Shown: positions 9,565 to 19,197 of the stretch, piece after piece
How positions within the stretch are numbered: position 1 is the first letter of the stretch
How the letters are laid out: each line of letters begins with the position of its first letter
Assembly: GCF_000307105.1 (NCBI RefSeq)
Contig: NC_018645.1
Location: forward strand, 4,288,001 to 4,352,000
Source: Desulfobacula toluolica Tol2
GTDB lineage: Bacteria > Desulfobacterota > Desulfobacteria > Desulfobacterales > Desulfobacteraceae
Direction: 5' to 3'
DNA: 64,000 nucleotides
The notes under the pieces: model-generated
What the model was told of the DNA's origin: nothing
The model's database searches: none
Seen by the model: the letters and a program-made list of their open reading frames with translations, nothing else
Position numbers and translations under genes: made by a program

Positions 9565-11097
9565 CTAACCAGGAAGCATTTTTAATAATTTAAATAGAAA
9601 AATCCATTTTGAATTTCCATCTGATACTGTTTTAAAAATTTGTTTTTCATCAGGCCTGAAATAATTACAACCAAATTGAATAAAAAAAGCGATTGCAAAT
9701 ATCGAAACTCCGAAAAGAAGTTGATAAGTAATATTGGAAGGAATTATTTTGCTGAGGCTGTATATAAAAACAGAAATTGCCGCCCAAAACAGGCTTATTT
9801 TAATCATAAACAATTCCAATCCTTTAAAACTGGCTTCTTTTCTAACAAAATACCAAATAAAAATATTTTTGGATAAGGTCGCCGTTCCAGTTGCGAACAC
9901 CGCGCCCCATATCCCGAAAAACTTAATTAGAATCAAGTCTGCAACAATATTATACACGGCAAAAATCTTGCTGTAGAGAACGATATCTGCCTTTTCCATT
10001 AGCTGAGCAACTGTGGCAATAGGCAAGGAATTTAAAATGGAAAAAAAAAACATGACACATAGGATGGAAGAATACTCTACAAATTTATTATTTGAGATAA
10101 TGCTGCTAATATAGTCACCGAATATAAATAAAAAGCAACAACATGGGACTGCAAAAAACAAATTTATTTTTACAAGACTTTGAAAAAATTGCGTTAATTT
10201 ATCTTTCTGAGACAACGATGTTCCGATGGCAAAAAATGCCGGTTTAATAACGTCCCTCAGGTAGATTAATGGGAGCAATGATGATATTTGAAGATTGATT
10301 TGAACATAAAAGGAATAAGCCCCGACAGCAACAGGATTTAATAACATAACAATGATAAAATTGTCAAAATTAGCGCTTAAAACCCCCACACCGGTATTAT
10401 TAAAATTATAAAAAAGGGCGTATTTTCCAACTCTTTTTTTCTCATTGCTTGTAATAGAATCAATTGTTCCAGAAGAAAAAGGAATTTTATTATAATATAA
10501 TATTTGAAGCAAGGCAAAAGAAATTAGATAGGCAGACAGGTCGATTATAATTGCATGCCACAGATTTTTATCGTAAATAATGATAAATCCATATCCTATC
10601 GCCTTTATGATCGCAAACAAAAGAGCAATTGGTTTTGAATATTTATGAAGAAAATAAGATGACAAAACGATCTCAAGGAAATTGCGCTGTTGATGCAGAA
10701 CAATAATCAAAGTAAAAAGCATGAAATACGATTTATATTCTGTAATTTTTAAAAAAGGGGCGATTTGCTGCCATAACAATAAAATAAATCCAAGGATTGC
10801 AACATCCGCCACCATCCGAATAACACAGCTTATTTTGAATAAATTATGAGCAATCTTGAATTCTCCCCTATTATAATATTCAGGCATATATCGCAGCAGC
10901 GCATCTCCTATTCCCAAGGATAAAACTGTTCCAATTAGTCCGATGACCGAATAAAGAAGGTTGTAAACTCCGTAGTCAAATTCGGAAAGCGCCCTGACAA
11001 GCAAAACCGTTGCAATAAGCCCACAGCACTGACTTAATGTCTTAAATATTAAAGTATATTTAACAGCGCTGGTTGTTTTTTTAATTTTGTTATACAT
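9565..11097 (-). CDS. Wzx-type polysaccharide flippase, paralogue 2
   Basis: 510 residues from the ATG at 11097, or 511 from a TTG one codon earlier. Multi-spanning MOP-family lipid-linked oligosaccharide flippase, clearly paralogous to the protein at 3652-5187 with collinear motifs over its whole length (KYTLIFKTLSQCCGLIATVLL, EFKIAHNLF, LKITEYKSYFMLFTLII). The start codon overlaps the stop of the upstream kinase gene as TGATG, pointing to translational coupling. With the NRPS and kinase genes just upstream, this copy may serve a different substrate from paralogue 1; that is inference from order alone. Confidence 0.88.
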   Translation of the reverse strand: MYNKIKKTTSAVKYTLIFKTLSQCCGLIATVLLVRALSEFDYGVYNLLYSVIGLIGTVLSLGIGDALLRYMPEYYNRGEFKIAHNLFKISCVIRMVADVAILGFILLLWQQIAPFLKITEYKSYFMLFTLIIVLHQQRNFLEIVLSSYFLHKYSKPIALLFAIIKAIGYGFIIIYDKNLWHAIIIDLSAYLISFALLQILYYNKIPFSSGTIDSITSNEKKRVGKYALFYNFNNTGVGVLSANFDNFIIVMLLNPVAVGAYSFYVQINLQISSLLPLIYLRDVIKPAFFAIGTSLSQKDKLTQFFQSLVKINLFFAVPCCCFLFIFGDYISSIISNNKFVEYSSILCVMFFFSILNSLPIATVAQLMEKADIVLYSKIFAVYNIVADLILIKFFGIWGAVFATGTATLSKNIFIWYFVRKEASFKGLELFMIKISLFWAAISVFIYSLSKIIPSNITYQLLFGVSIFAIAFFIQFGCNYFRPDEKQIFKTVSDGNSKWIFLFKLLKMLPG

Positions 11098-11855
11098 CAA
11101 TTCGGCACACTGTAAGCTTTACATACTTGCGAAATGGAGTCATGCATATCTTTATCTCCACTGATACGATATACGCTTTTACCCTGATCTTCCAATGCGG
11201 TGCTTAACCGCTTCAAAACATTATGACCCGACTCAAATTCCTCCAGCAACTCTTTACTGTTGGTCTGGAATCCGAATGGCAACGGCCGAATTTGCAATCT
11301 CTGCATAAATCGTTCCACACAGATTTTGGGATCGGTCACAACCCAAAACAAATGATTTGAAATAGGGGCCAATTTTGCGTACCTGGTTATCAGTTCATCT
11401 GAAACCGTACTTTCCATGTATGCAAACAAGGTAAAACACCTCTGGGAAAAGGCTTCATCCATAATGACCAGATCAGAATCATCAAGATATTGAGAAATCA
11501 GATGTACTTCTGAAAAAGTTCTTACAATTGTATTCCATATGGATTCTATCAGCAGTTTCGGCAAATTTGACCCTGCGAGCGCTTTTGAAATCAAAGCAAT
11601 CAATTCCAGGTGACGGGAAGAAAAGGTAACAAATTCCGGCAAGATGTATCGTTCCCCCATAAACGGCAACCATATCCGGGAAGGCAAAAGTTTCACCATA
11701 TTTTTAATACGCCCGTCATCCCGCTTTTTAATACATTGTATGATTGCTTCATTTCTATACAAACAATATCGTTGCAACAATTTTAAATGTTTATTTAATG
11801 CTGACGACAATGTCGTCTTACCTGATGCCGGCAGGCCTGCAAATTCTATGTACAT
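11097..11855 (-). CDS. P-loop nucleotide kinase-like protein
   Basis: 252 residues. The Walker A motif FAGLPASGKTTLSSAL at residues 4-20 and a Walker B-like segment LVIMDEAFSQRCF near 130 place it among P-loop kinases, with some resemblance to deoxynucleoside or thymidylate kinase-like proteins found in surface-polysaccharide loci. The C-terminal part (VERFMQRLQIRPLPFG) contains the arginines expected of a lid. Preceded by AAGGAG and 13 bp after the NRPS stop; it overlaps the start of flippase 2, so NRPS, kinase and flippase form one transcription unit. Substrate unknown. Confidence 0.65.
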   Translation of the reverse strand: MYIEFAGLPASGKTTLSSALNKHLKLLQRYCLYRNEAIIQCIKKRDDGRIKNMVKLLPSRIWLPFMGERYILPEFVTFSSRHLELIALISKALAGSNLPKLLIESIWNTIVRTFSEVHLISQYLDDSDLVIMDEAFSQRCFTLFAYMESTVSDELITRYAKLAPISNHLFWVVTDPKICVERFMQRLQIRPLPFGFQTNSKELLEEFESGHNVLKRLSTALEDQGKSVYRISGDKDMHDSISQVCKAYSVPN

Positions 11856-11868
11856 GCAAACTCCTTAA

Positions 11869-14800
11869 TCAATTATAGGCCTCTATTTCTCCGATTATTT
11901 TATTTATCTGTTCCGGCTTAAACCAATCTGAGTGGGTCGTCTTTACATCAATCTTTTTCACCTGGCCTTGGTGATATTTATGAAGCTGTGGAGCATAATC
12001 TTCTTCCCAATTACGAGAATAAAACAACAGCACATTGCCGTAATATGGGATCGGCATATAGGGATTTAATTCGCATGCCCTGTAATAAATGCTTTCCATT
12101 AATCTAAACTGTACTGATTCAGGAACAGGCTTTCCCATCAGGGTGTATAAGCGTTGCTGCAGCCCATCCAATGAAATGTAATAATCATAACACTTGGATA
12201 TAATTTTATTAAAGATATACTCATAATCAAATCGGCGTATTTTATGGAATTGCTTTTTTACAAAAGACAACCCCCTTCTATTCCAGTTTTTTTCAACGGC
12301 AGAGGGTTGCTTTTTCTCCCAATTTTCATCAATTATGACCAGCAACTCTATCTTTTTATTCATATTGGTCAATTGACAGGCAATTTCATGGGCGACAATG
12401 GTATTTTTGCATGATCCGATAATGATATAAGGCCCTGATGGAAAAGCTTTCAGGATATCATCAATACATTTTTGGGCCAGCTGCCAGATATCAAGCAATT
12501 GAGTGCCATTTTGTTCGGAATCATAAAAATGGATAAAAATAGGTGAATGATAAAAGGGATGTCCCTTAAGATCCACTTTTTTATATTTTTGAGCACTGGC
12601 TATGGAATGCCCAATTAAGATAACAGGAGATTTTTTCCCTTGTTTACTGATTATTCTTTGAGATCCGTGCAGGGAATCTTGAATCTTTTTTTCAACTATT
12701 TTTGCAAGTTGCCTTATTGTGGAAGCTTTAAAAACAGCAATTACCGGAATTGAAATATTGAATTTTTTTTCAAGGGCATTGACCAGTTTAATTGAATAAA
12801 GAGAGGAGCCGCCGATATCAAAAAAATTGTCATCCGGGCTTGAAACTTCATAGTTTAATATGCCTTCCCATATGGCTTTCAGCTCTTTTTCATATGGGCC
12901 ATCAAAAAAACCGACTTTTTTATGCTCAAAGGATATTGAATCGGATCGGGGTATTTCCAATGCATTGTAGTCAATTTTACCGGAAGACGTATAGGGAAGA
13001 AAATCGACTGTAATTAATAAAGACGGAACCATATATTCAGGGAGCTTGGATAAAAGCCACTGCTTGAATGCTTTTATAGAAAAATCAGGTTTGCTTTTTG
13101 GATCCAACATTAGAAACGCGGCTGTCTTGATGTTGCCGTCGCACTCTTTTGAAACAGCCACGGCACATTCTGAAACCGAAGGGTGCAGCAAAGCCGTCCT
13201 TTCAATTTCACCCGGCTCAACCCTGAATCCCCTTATTTTTATCTGGCGGTCAATTCTTCCATAAAAGAGGATACCCTCTCCAACGGGCATTTCCACCCTG
13301 TCACCGGTTCTAAAAAAAATTGTCTCTTTGTTGATGTCATTGAGTTTAACAAACGATTTGGCAGTAAGATCTTCACGGTTTAAATATCCTCTTGCCGTCT
13401 GGGTACCCCCTATGCAGAGTTCACCCATGCTTCCGGGTAAAGCCGGTTGTTGAAATTGATTTAATATGCATAAGCTGACATTGGGGAATGGAAGACCAAT
13501 GGATACTTTACCTTTTAATGCTCCAAACTCTGACGAAAGATCCGCCCAGGTTGCCGCAACTGTAGTTTCTGTAGGACCATAGGTGTTAAGCAACCTGACA
13601 TTGGAATTGACTTTGTTGTTCCATTTTTCGACTTTATCGGAATTTGCCTCGTCTCCTCCAATTATTATCAACTTTATATGTTCCGGCAGGATCAAGGTAT
13701 CAATCTCGTCGGCAAGCATATGCCAGTATGATGTAGGAAGATCAAGAACAGTAAGACTGTTATCCCTGCAAAAATCAATAAACTGAGAAGGTGTATGGAC
13801 AACATCTCTGGGTTTCATTACAAGGGTTGCACCTGAAAAGAAAGTAGGAAATATCTCTTCTGCTGATGCATCAAAACTGATGGATGCAAATTGAAGCACC
13901 CTGTCATCGGGTCTAATATCATAAATCTCGCTTGCAGATCGTGTAAAGGCAACCAAAGAACTATGCTCTACCATTACCCCTTTGGGTTTTCCTGTTGATC
14001 CCGACGTATATATGATATATGCCATATTTTCAGGGGTCAGATCTATTTTGGGATTGGCGCTACCCATGTTTTTTATTTCTGGCATCTCTTTATCAAGCAG
14101 AATAACCGCCGCACCCTTTGGGTCTATCCTATGTTCGTGGGTCTTTGTGGTGACAATAATCTCAGGAGCAGAATCATTGATTATATAATTTATTCTTTCA
14201 TCTGGATACCCTGGATCAAGCGGGACATATGCACATCCTGATTTTAATACTCCAAGGATAACCGCAATGAGATCTGCATTCTGCTCAAGGAGAAGAACTA
14301 CTTTTTTTTCAGCCATAGCCCCAAATTTTATTAGATAATGGGCAATTTGATTTGCATATCTGTTTAATTCATCATAGCTTTTACTGTTTTTATGGTCTGT
14401 TACTGCTGTTGTATCTTTGTTTAAGGATGCCTGTATCTCTACGAGATGGTGTATGCAGCTGTCAGGTCTGGTATGAATCTTGTTAGAGTTTAATTTCCGG
14501 GCAATTTTTTTCTTTTCAAGATCCGTTAATATGGACACATCCATGAGTCTTGGATCAACATTTTCAGAGAGTGATTCCAGAAAAGTAGTAAAATTACCCA
14601 ATACTTGTTTTATTATGGCAGGATCAAATTTTCTTCTGTCATACTCTATGGTGGCAGTGAGTTCATCAAGTCCACGGACTGTTAAAAACAAAGATGCGGG
14701 TGTTCTTTCAAACAAAGAGACATTGGAACAGGATATTTTTTCTTTGTAGCCTTCAAGTGCAGCATCAATGGAATGATAGTCATAAGCAAAAAAAATATCA

Positions 14801-17800
14801 AACAGGGGAAAACTTCCCTTAACCTGACTCCATGAATGAATATTTGAAAGGGAAGTATGTTCAAACTCTTTTATTTTGATCCATTCGTTTCTAATTTTGT
14901 GTAAAAATATTGACAGATTCTCTTCAGGATCTATCTGAACTCTTAAGGGAAGCGTATTGATATACAACCCGGTATCATTGGAACTGTTTTTCCTCCAACT
15001 CCTGACAGATCTTGTAGTTCCAAAGACAATATCCTTTTTTCCTGTATAATGGCTTAATAGCACCGCCCATGCCCCCATTAATAACGAGTTCATTGTGACG
15101 GCATTTTTTTCACAGATTTTTTTCAACACAGAAGTTTTGTCAAAGGGAATAAAGGTTTTTTGATTTCCCGTTGTTATGGTAATAGAATATTCTTGTCTTC
15201 TGTTTTCTGTTACAGATCTTTTTTGAATATTAAACGGAAGATCAATTGATTCTGTAAAACCGTTCAATTGTTTTTCCCAGAACGCTCTTGCCGATTCACT
15301 ATTTTGTTTCTTATTCAGCCATCCGATATAATTTTTAAATGATCCTGGCGGGGAAAGTTGTGTATTCGGATTATGGTATATTAAAAAAAGATCTTTTAAT
15401 ATGGAAACCATTGTTCTTCCATCGGCAATGGCATGGTGGAAGCTCCAGACACAGGTGTATTGATTTTCATCTGTTTTTAAAAGAGCTATTCTAAAAAGAG
15501 GTGGTTTTGAAAGAGCAAATCCAAGTCGTCTATCCGCTTGAAGAAATACTTCTATAAATTCTTCTGTTTCAGACTTGGAAGAACTGCTCCAATCATTGAT
15601 TTCAATACTTATTTCATCAATCGGTAAAATATGTTGCCGGGGCTGGTCTAAATTTTTCCAGACAAATCCAAGTCGCATAATTTCATGGTGTTGAATAATT
15701 TTTTGCCATGCTTTCTTAAACCGTTCAAGGTCAATATCCTGGTTAATATCAAACACAATCTGTTCTATATAAATACCGGCACCCTGAGTAGATCTCAAAG
15801 TTTCCATGAGCATCCCATGTTGCATTGGAGAAATGGGATAAGTGTTCATATTCAGGAGGGTGTTTATTTTTGATTCCGGCTGATCAATTGCATTGTCTAT
15901 AATTTTATTAAAATGTTTTGTTACCTGTTTTATCCTGTTTTCAGTAAAAAGATCTGTTCGGTATTCAAACCAGCCGGTTAAACCCGACTCACCCTCATAA
16001 AGTTCAAGGGTTATATCACAGTTTGCTTTCCCCGTATCAACATGTAGATAGTCAGTTTTGGTTTTATACAAATCAAGATGAGGAAAATCCATTGTCTGCA
16101 TCAGAAACATGGATTCAAAAACTTTTTCCCGCTGGCTTGTCTCTTGGCATAATCGATTGATTTTTTGAAAAGGAATATTTTTATATCTGAATATCTTTTC
16201 CAGATTTTTTTTAACATTGTCCAGAAAAAAGCTTAAACTATTATCAATATTGATGATAGTTCTTACCACAAGCGTATTCATTAAAAAACCGATTATTGGT
16301 TCTGTATCAACATTGTCCCTGGCTGCATATGCAATCCCGGTAATTTGATCATTCTGACCGGTCTCGGCAAAAAGAAGAATTTGAAAAAGAGCAAGAAGAA
16401 CAGTAAAAGAGGTTGTACGGTTTTCTATGGCAAGTTTTTTTATTTTATTATATGTGTCGGCATCAATCTTGACCGGGAAACACGCCCCGGTTAATTCCCG
16501 GGAAGATTTTTTACTGTTTTGAGGAAGATCTTTTAAATAAGAGGCAAAAAACGGTCTGGCTGTTTTCCAGTCATGATCAACTTCATAGATCCTGGCTAAA
16601 ATATAATCATGATATGAGACTTCAGGTGTTGATAATTTTAAAGATTCGCCTTTCATAAGGCAATTGTATATTTTGCCGAATTCCTGAGCAAACAACCCTG
16701 CAGACCATCCGTCAAAGATGATGTGGTGAAAAGTAAAACAGACTAAACAACTTGACTCTCCTGTAATTAACAGATCAGTTCTAAAGACAGGGCCTGTTTC
16801 AAGATTGAATTTTTCTTTGATTTTATCAAGAATCCATCGGTTCTCCAGATCATTGTTTGTAAGGCTATCCATTGGTTCAAAAGTATTTTCCGGTTTTACA
16901 CAGGAAATTACAGAAGTTGACACCTCATCACTGCAATGGTTAAGGATATTCTTTATATGATCAACTCGATAATAAAATGATTTACGGTTATCATCGTTCT
17001 CGTTACTAAAATCACCCGCTTGCTTTTGAATTGTAATATCATTTTGTAACAGAAATACGGATTGCAAAGCAATATGTCGTTCTTTTATTATTTCAATGGC
17101 TTGTTCAAAAAAATCATAGTTTAATTTGCCTGTAATTTTATAAACCAGGGGAATGTGATAAACAGATGTGCCAGGATTGATCTGCTCAAACATCCATATT
17201 AAATTTTGATCATCCAGAAGAGGCAGGCCGTCTTTTTTGTTGATTTTATCTTTATTGGACAACGCTTCCCCAAACAAATCTTTCTTTATTTTTTTGTTTG
17301 AATCACCCGTAATAAATCTTGAAAACGCTTTCAGTTGAGAATGCTCAAAAAGAGTGTTTATTTCAATATTTTTTAAGAAAAGCCTGTTTATTCTTGATAC
17401 TATTTTTACCCCGGAAATAGAGTCTCCACCGAGGAGAAGAAAATCATCAGTTCGATATATTGGACTGATACCTAAAAACATCGCCCATATCTCCGCAATT
17501 TTTTCTTCTGTTTTTGTTTGCGGTAATTCTTCTTTCTTTAGAATATTCAGATCTTTTTTTAACATAAGATTTTTCCTGTCTATTTTATCCTGAGAAGTCA
17601 GGGGCATTTTTTCCAAGGGAATAACAACCGATGGTATCATATATTTTGGCAGCTTACTTTTTAAAAAATTGATGAGTTGTTCCTGATCCAGATGAGAATC
17701 AATATAAGCAGTTAATATTTTTCTTTGTGCTTTGTTTTCCTTGAGAACAACTGCAGTTTGAGATATTCCGGGAAACTCCTTGATAACATTCTCAATCTCC

Positions 17801-19068
17801 CATGGTTCAATGCGAAATCCCCTGAGTTTAATCTGAAAATCCTTTCTGCCGCCAAACAGTATATCACCGGTTTTTAATCTGGTTCCAAGATCACCAGTCT
17901 TATATAAAAATCCAGGCAACTTATCTGAAAAAGAATTTTCAAGAAAATTCTTTGCGGATAGAGCATCTTCTCTCAAATACCCGTCAGCAACCTGGATTCC
18001 TGCAATATAAATTTCACCTTTTTCTCCATTTTTTACAGGATTTCCTGATTCATCAAGGAGATAGACTTCTAAATTCTTAACAGGCTTTCCAATGGGAGCA
18101 TTGCCTGGATTGTCCGAATAATCAGGTACCTCATATAATGTGGCACAAATTGTTGATTCGGCAGGTCCATATCCGTTAATGAGGCAAAGGCCTTTAGTAT
18201 TCCTTTTAAGGGCGCATAAAAGACTTTCCGGAATGGGTTCCACCCCTGTTAATATTCGTTTAAAGGAAATTGGATTTTCCAACTGCTTGTCTGCAAGATC
18301 CTTTATCATAAAAGGAGGAATGTATGAGCTTGTAATATTGTTTTCTTTGAGCCATTGGATAAATTTGTCAGCATCCGATCTGATCTGCTGATCCGGAATA
18401 AAAAGCGTTGCACCGGATAATAGAGCTGACCATATTTCATAAACAGAAACATCAAAATTCAAATTTGTCCATAAAGAACTTTTATCCTTAGTGTCAAGCG
18501 GGCTGCGGTGTTGAAAATCCTCGATAAGGTTCATAACAGCTTGATGTTTTACTGGTATGCCTTTTGGTTTGCCTGTAGAACCGGATGTATATATGACATA
18601 CGCTGTAAAATCAGGGTTAATTTCGTCTGACCCTTGAGATTTAACAATATTAAATTTCTCTTCTGATCTGTTTTTAATACCATCAGGGGAATCAAGCAGA
18701 GTGTCTAACACTAATACTTCAATATCTCTATTTTTGAAATTAGATTTATGAGAATCTAACGTAATAATTATATCTGCCTGCGAATGGTCAAGGATCTCCT
18801 CTGTTCGAGACGGGGGATCGTTGATATCCAGGGGAAGATACGCATAACCTGCTTTCAAGACCCCAAGCATCGAAACGATTGCTTCAATGCTTGAAGGCAG
18901 ATACAAGGCAATGATCATGCCGGAGAAAACCTGTTTTGTCTTCAGCAGAACAGCAAGACGGCCAGCAGCAAAATCAATTTCCCTGTAAGTAATTGATTTT
19001 TTATTGTGGACCACTGCTTTATTATCAGGATAGCATTTTACAATTGATGAAAAAATAGAGGGAATCAT
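11869..19068 (-). CDS. Nonribosomal peptide synthetase, A-T-C-C-A-T-TE
   Basis: 2399 residues. Domains in order: adenylation A1 (about 10-510; YVIYTSGSTGKPKG, A10 Lys near 495); carrier T1 (520-590, phosphopantetheine Ser550 in LGGDS); condensation C1 (615-1060, HHIIFDG at 781-787); condensation C2 (1075-1510, HHAIADG at 1211-1217); adenylation A2 (1535-2045, YIIYTSGSTGKPKG, A10 Lys near 2031); carrier T2 (2055-2130, Ser2089 in IGGSS); thioesterase (2145-2399). Starting with A-T implies no acyl starter, and the two carriers suggest a dipeptide or an iterated product. The two adjacent C domains are unusual. By alignment to the GrsA pocket, A2 carries Glu and Asp (DASAEE; VLDLP), hinting at a basic residue; this is tentative. 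The TE has GSCKN where GxSxG is expected. No MbtH-like or phosphopantetheinyl transferase gene is in the window. The ATG has only a weak ribosome binding site. Confidence 0.93.
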   Translation of the reverse strand: MIPSIFSSIVKCYPDNKAVVHNKKSITYREIDFAAGRLAVLLKTKQVFSGMIIALYLPSSIEAIVSMLGVLKAGYAYLPLDINDPPSRTEEILDHSQADIIITLDSHKSNFKNRDIEVLVLDTLLDSPDGIKNRSEEKFNIVKSQGSDEINPDFTAYVIYTSGSTGKPKGIPVKHQAVMNLIEDFQHRSPLDTKDKSSLWTNLNFDVSVYEIWSALLSGATLFIPDQQIRSDADKFIQWLKENNITSSYIPPFMIKDLADKQLENPISFKRILTGVEPIPESLLCALKRNTKGLCLINGYGPAESTICATLYEVPDYSDNPGNAPIGKPVKNLEVYLLDESGNPVKNGEKGEIYIAGIQVADGYLREDALSAKNFLENSFSDKLPGFLYKTGDLGTRLKTGDILFGGRKDFQIKLRGFRIEPWEIENVIKEFPGISQTAVVLKENKAQRKILTAYIDSHLDQEQLINFLKSKLPKYMIPSVVIPLEKMPLTSQDKIDRKNLMLKKDLNILKKEELPQTKTEEKIAEIWAMFLGISPIYRTDDFLLLGGDSISGVKIVSRINRLFLKNIEINTLFEHSQLKAFSRFITGDSNKKIKKDLFGEALSNKDKINKKDGLPLLDDQNLIWMFEQINPGTSVYHIPLVYKITGKLNYDFFEQAIEIIKERHIALQSVFLLQNDITIQKQAGDFSNENDDNRKSFYYRVDHIKNILNHCSDEVSTSVISCVKPENTFEPMDSLTNNDLENRWILDKIKEKFNLETGPVFRTDLLITGESSCLVCFTFHHIIFDGWSAGLFAQEFGKIYNCLMKGESLKLSTPEVSYHDYILARIYEVDHDWKTARPFFASYLKDLPQNSKKSSRELTGACFPVKIDADTYNKIKKLAIENRTTSFTVLLALFQILLFAETGQNDQITGIAYAARDNVDTEPIIGFLMNTLVVRTIINIDNSLSFFLDNVKKNLEKIFRYKNIPFQKINRLCQETSQREKVFESMFLMQTMDFPHLDLYKTKTDYLHVDTGKANCDITLELYEGESGLTGWFEYRTDLFTENRIKQVTKHFNKIIDNAIDQPESKINTLLNMNTYPISPMQHGMLMETLRSTQGAGIYIEQIVFDINQDIDLERFKKAWQKIIQHHEIMRLGFVWKNLDQPRQHILPIDEISIEINDWSSSSKSETEEFIEVFLQADRRLGFALSKPPLFRIALLKTDENQYTCVWSFHHAIADGRTMVSILKDLFLIYHNPNTQLSPPGSFKNYIGWLNKKQNSESARAFWEKQLNGFTESIDLPFNIQKRSVTENRRQEYSITITTGNQKTFIPFDKTSVLKKICEKNAVTMNSLLMGAWAVLLSHYTGKKDIVFGTTRSVRSWRKNSSNDTGLYINTLPLRVQIDPEENLSIFLHKIRNEWIKIKEFEHTSLSNIHSWSQVKGSFPLFDIFFAYDYHSIDAALEGYKEKISCSNVSLFERTPASLFLTVRGLDELTATIEYDRRKFDPAIIKQVLGNFTTFLESLSENVDPRLMDVSILTDLEKKKIARKLNSNKIHTRPDSCIHHLVEIQASLNKDTTAVTDHKNSKSYDELNRYANQIAHYLIKFGAMAEKKVVLLLEQNADLIAVILGVLKSGCAYVPLDPGYPDERINYIINDSAPEIIVTTKTHEHRIDPKGAAVILLDKEMPEIKNMGSANPKIDLTPENMAYIIYTSGSTGKPKGVMVEHSSLVAFTRSASEIYDIRPDDRVLQFASISFDASAEEIFPTFFSGATLVMKPRDVVHTPSQFIDFCRDNSLTVLDLPTSYWHMLADEIDTLILPEHIKLIIIGGDEANSDKVEKWNNKVNSNVRLLNTYGPTETTVAATWADLSSEFGALKGKVSIGLPFPNVSLCILNQFQQPALPGSMGELCIGGTQTARGYLNREDLTAKSFVKLNDINKETIFFRTGDRVEMPVGEGILFYGRIDRQIKIRGFRVEPGEIERTALLHPSVSECAVAVSKECDGNIKTAAFLMLDPKSKPDFSIKAFKQWLLSKLPEYMVPSLLITVDFLPYTSSGKIDYNALEIPRSDSISFEHKKVGFFDGPYEKELKAIWEGILNYEVSSPDDNFFDIGGSSLYSIKLVNALEKKFNISIPVIAVFKASTIRQLAKIVEKKIQDSLHGSQRIISKQGKKSPVILIGHSIASAQKYKKVDLKGHPFYHSPIFIHFYDSEQNGTQLLDIWQLAQKCIDDILKAFPSGPYIIIGSCKNTIVAHEIACQLTNMNKKIELLVIIDENWEKKQPSAVEKNWNRRGLSFVKKQFHKIRRFDYEYIFNKIISKCYDYYISLDGLQQRLYTLMGKPVPESVQFRLMESIYYRACELNPYMPIPYYGNVLLFYSRNWEEDYAPQLHKYHQGQVKKIDVKTTHSDWFKPEQINKIIGEIEAYN

Positions 19069-19100
19069 ATTATGAATGTCTATTGTTTTTTAAGATTTTT

Positions 19101-19197
19101 TTTTATAAGAAAGTCACGGCAAATCCAATCGTAACTTTCATGTTTTTTTGTGGCAAACCAAGGGGGAATACCAGGTTTGCCCATGGCAGTTATTAGA
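19101..19197 (-). repeat. Twin-hairpin repeat, copy B
   Basis: Minus-oriented copy just upstream of the NRPS gene. It keeps ATAACTGCC, the stem GGGCAAACC against GGTTTGCC, and TGAAAGTTAC paired with GTGACTTTCT, where the altered base can still pair as G-U. Confidence 0.85.
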
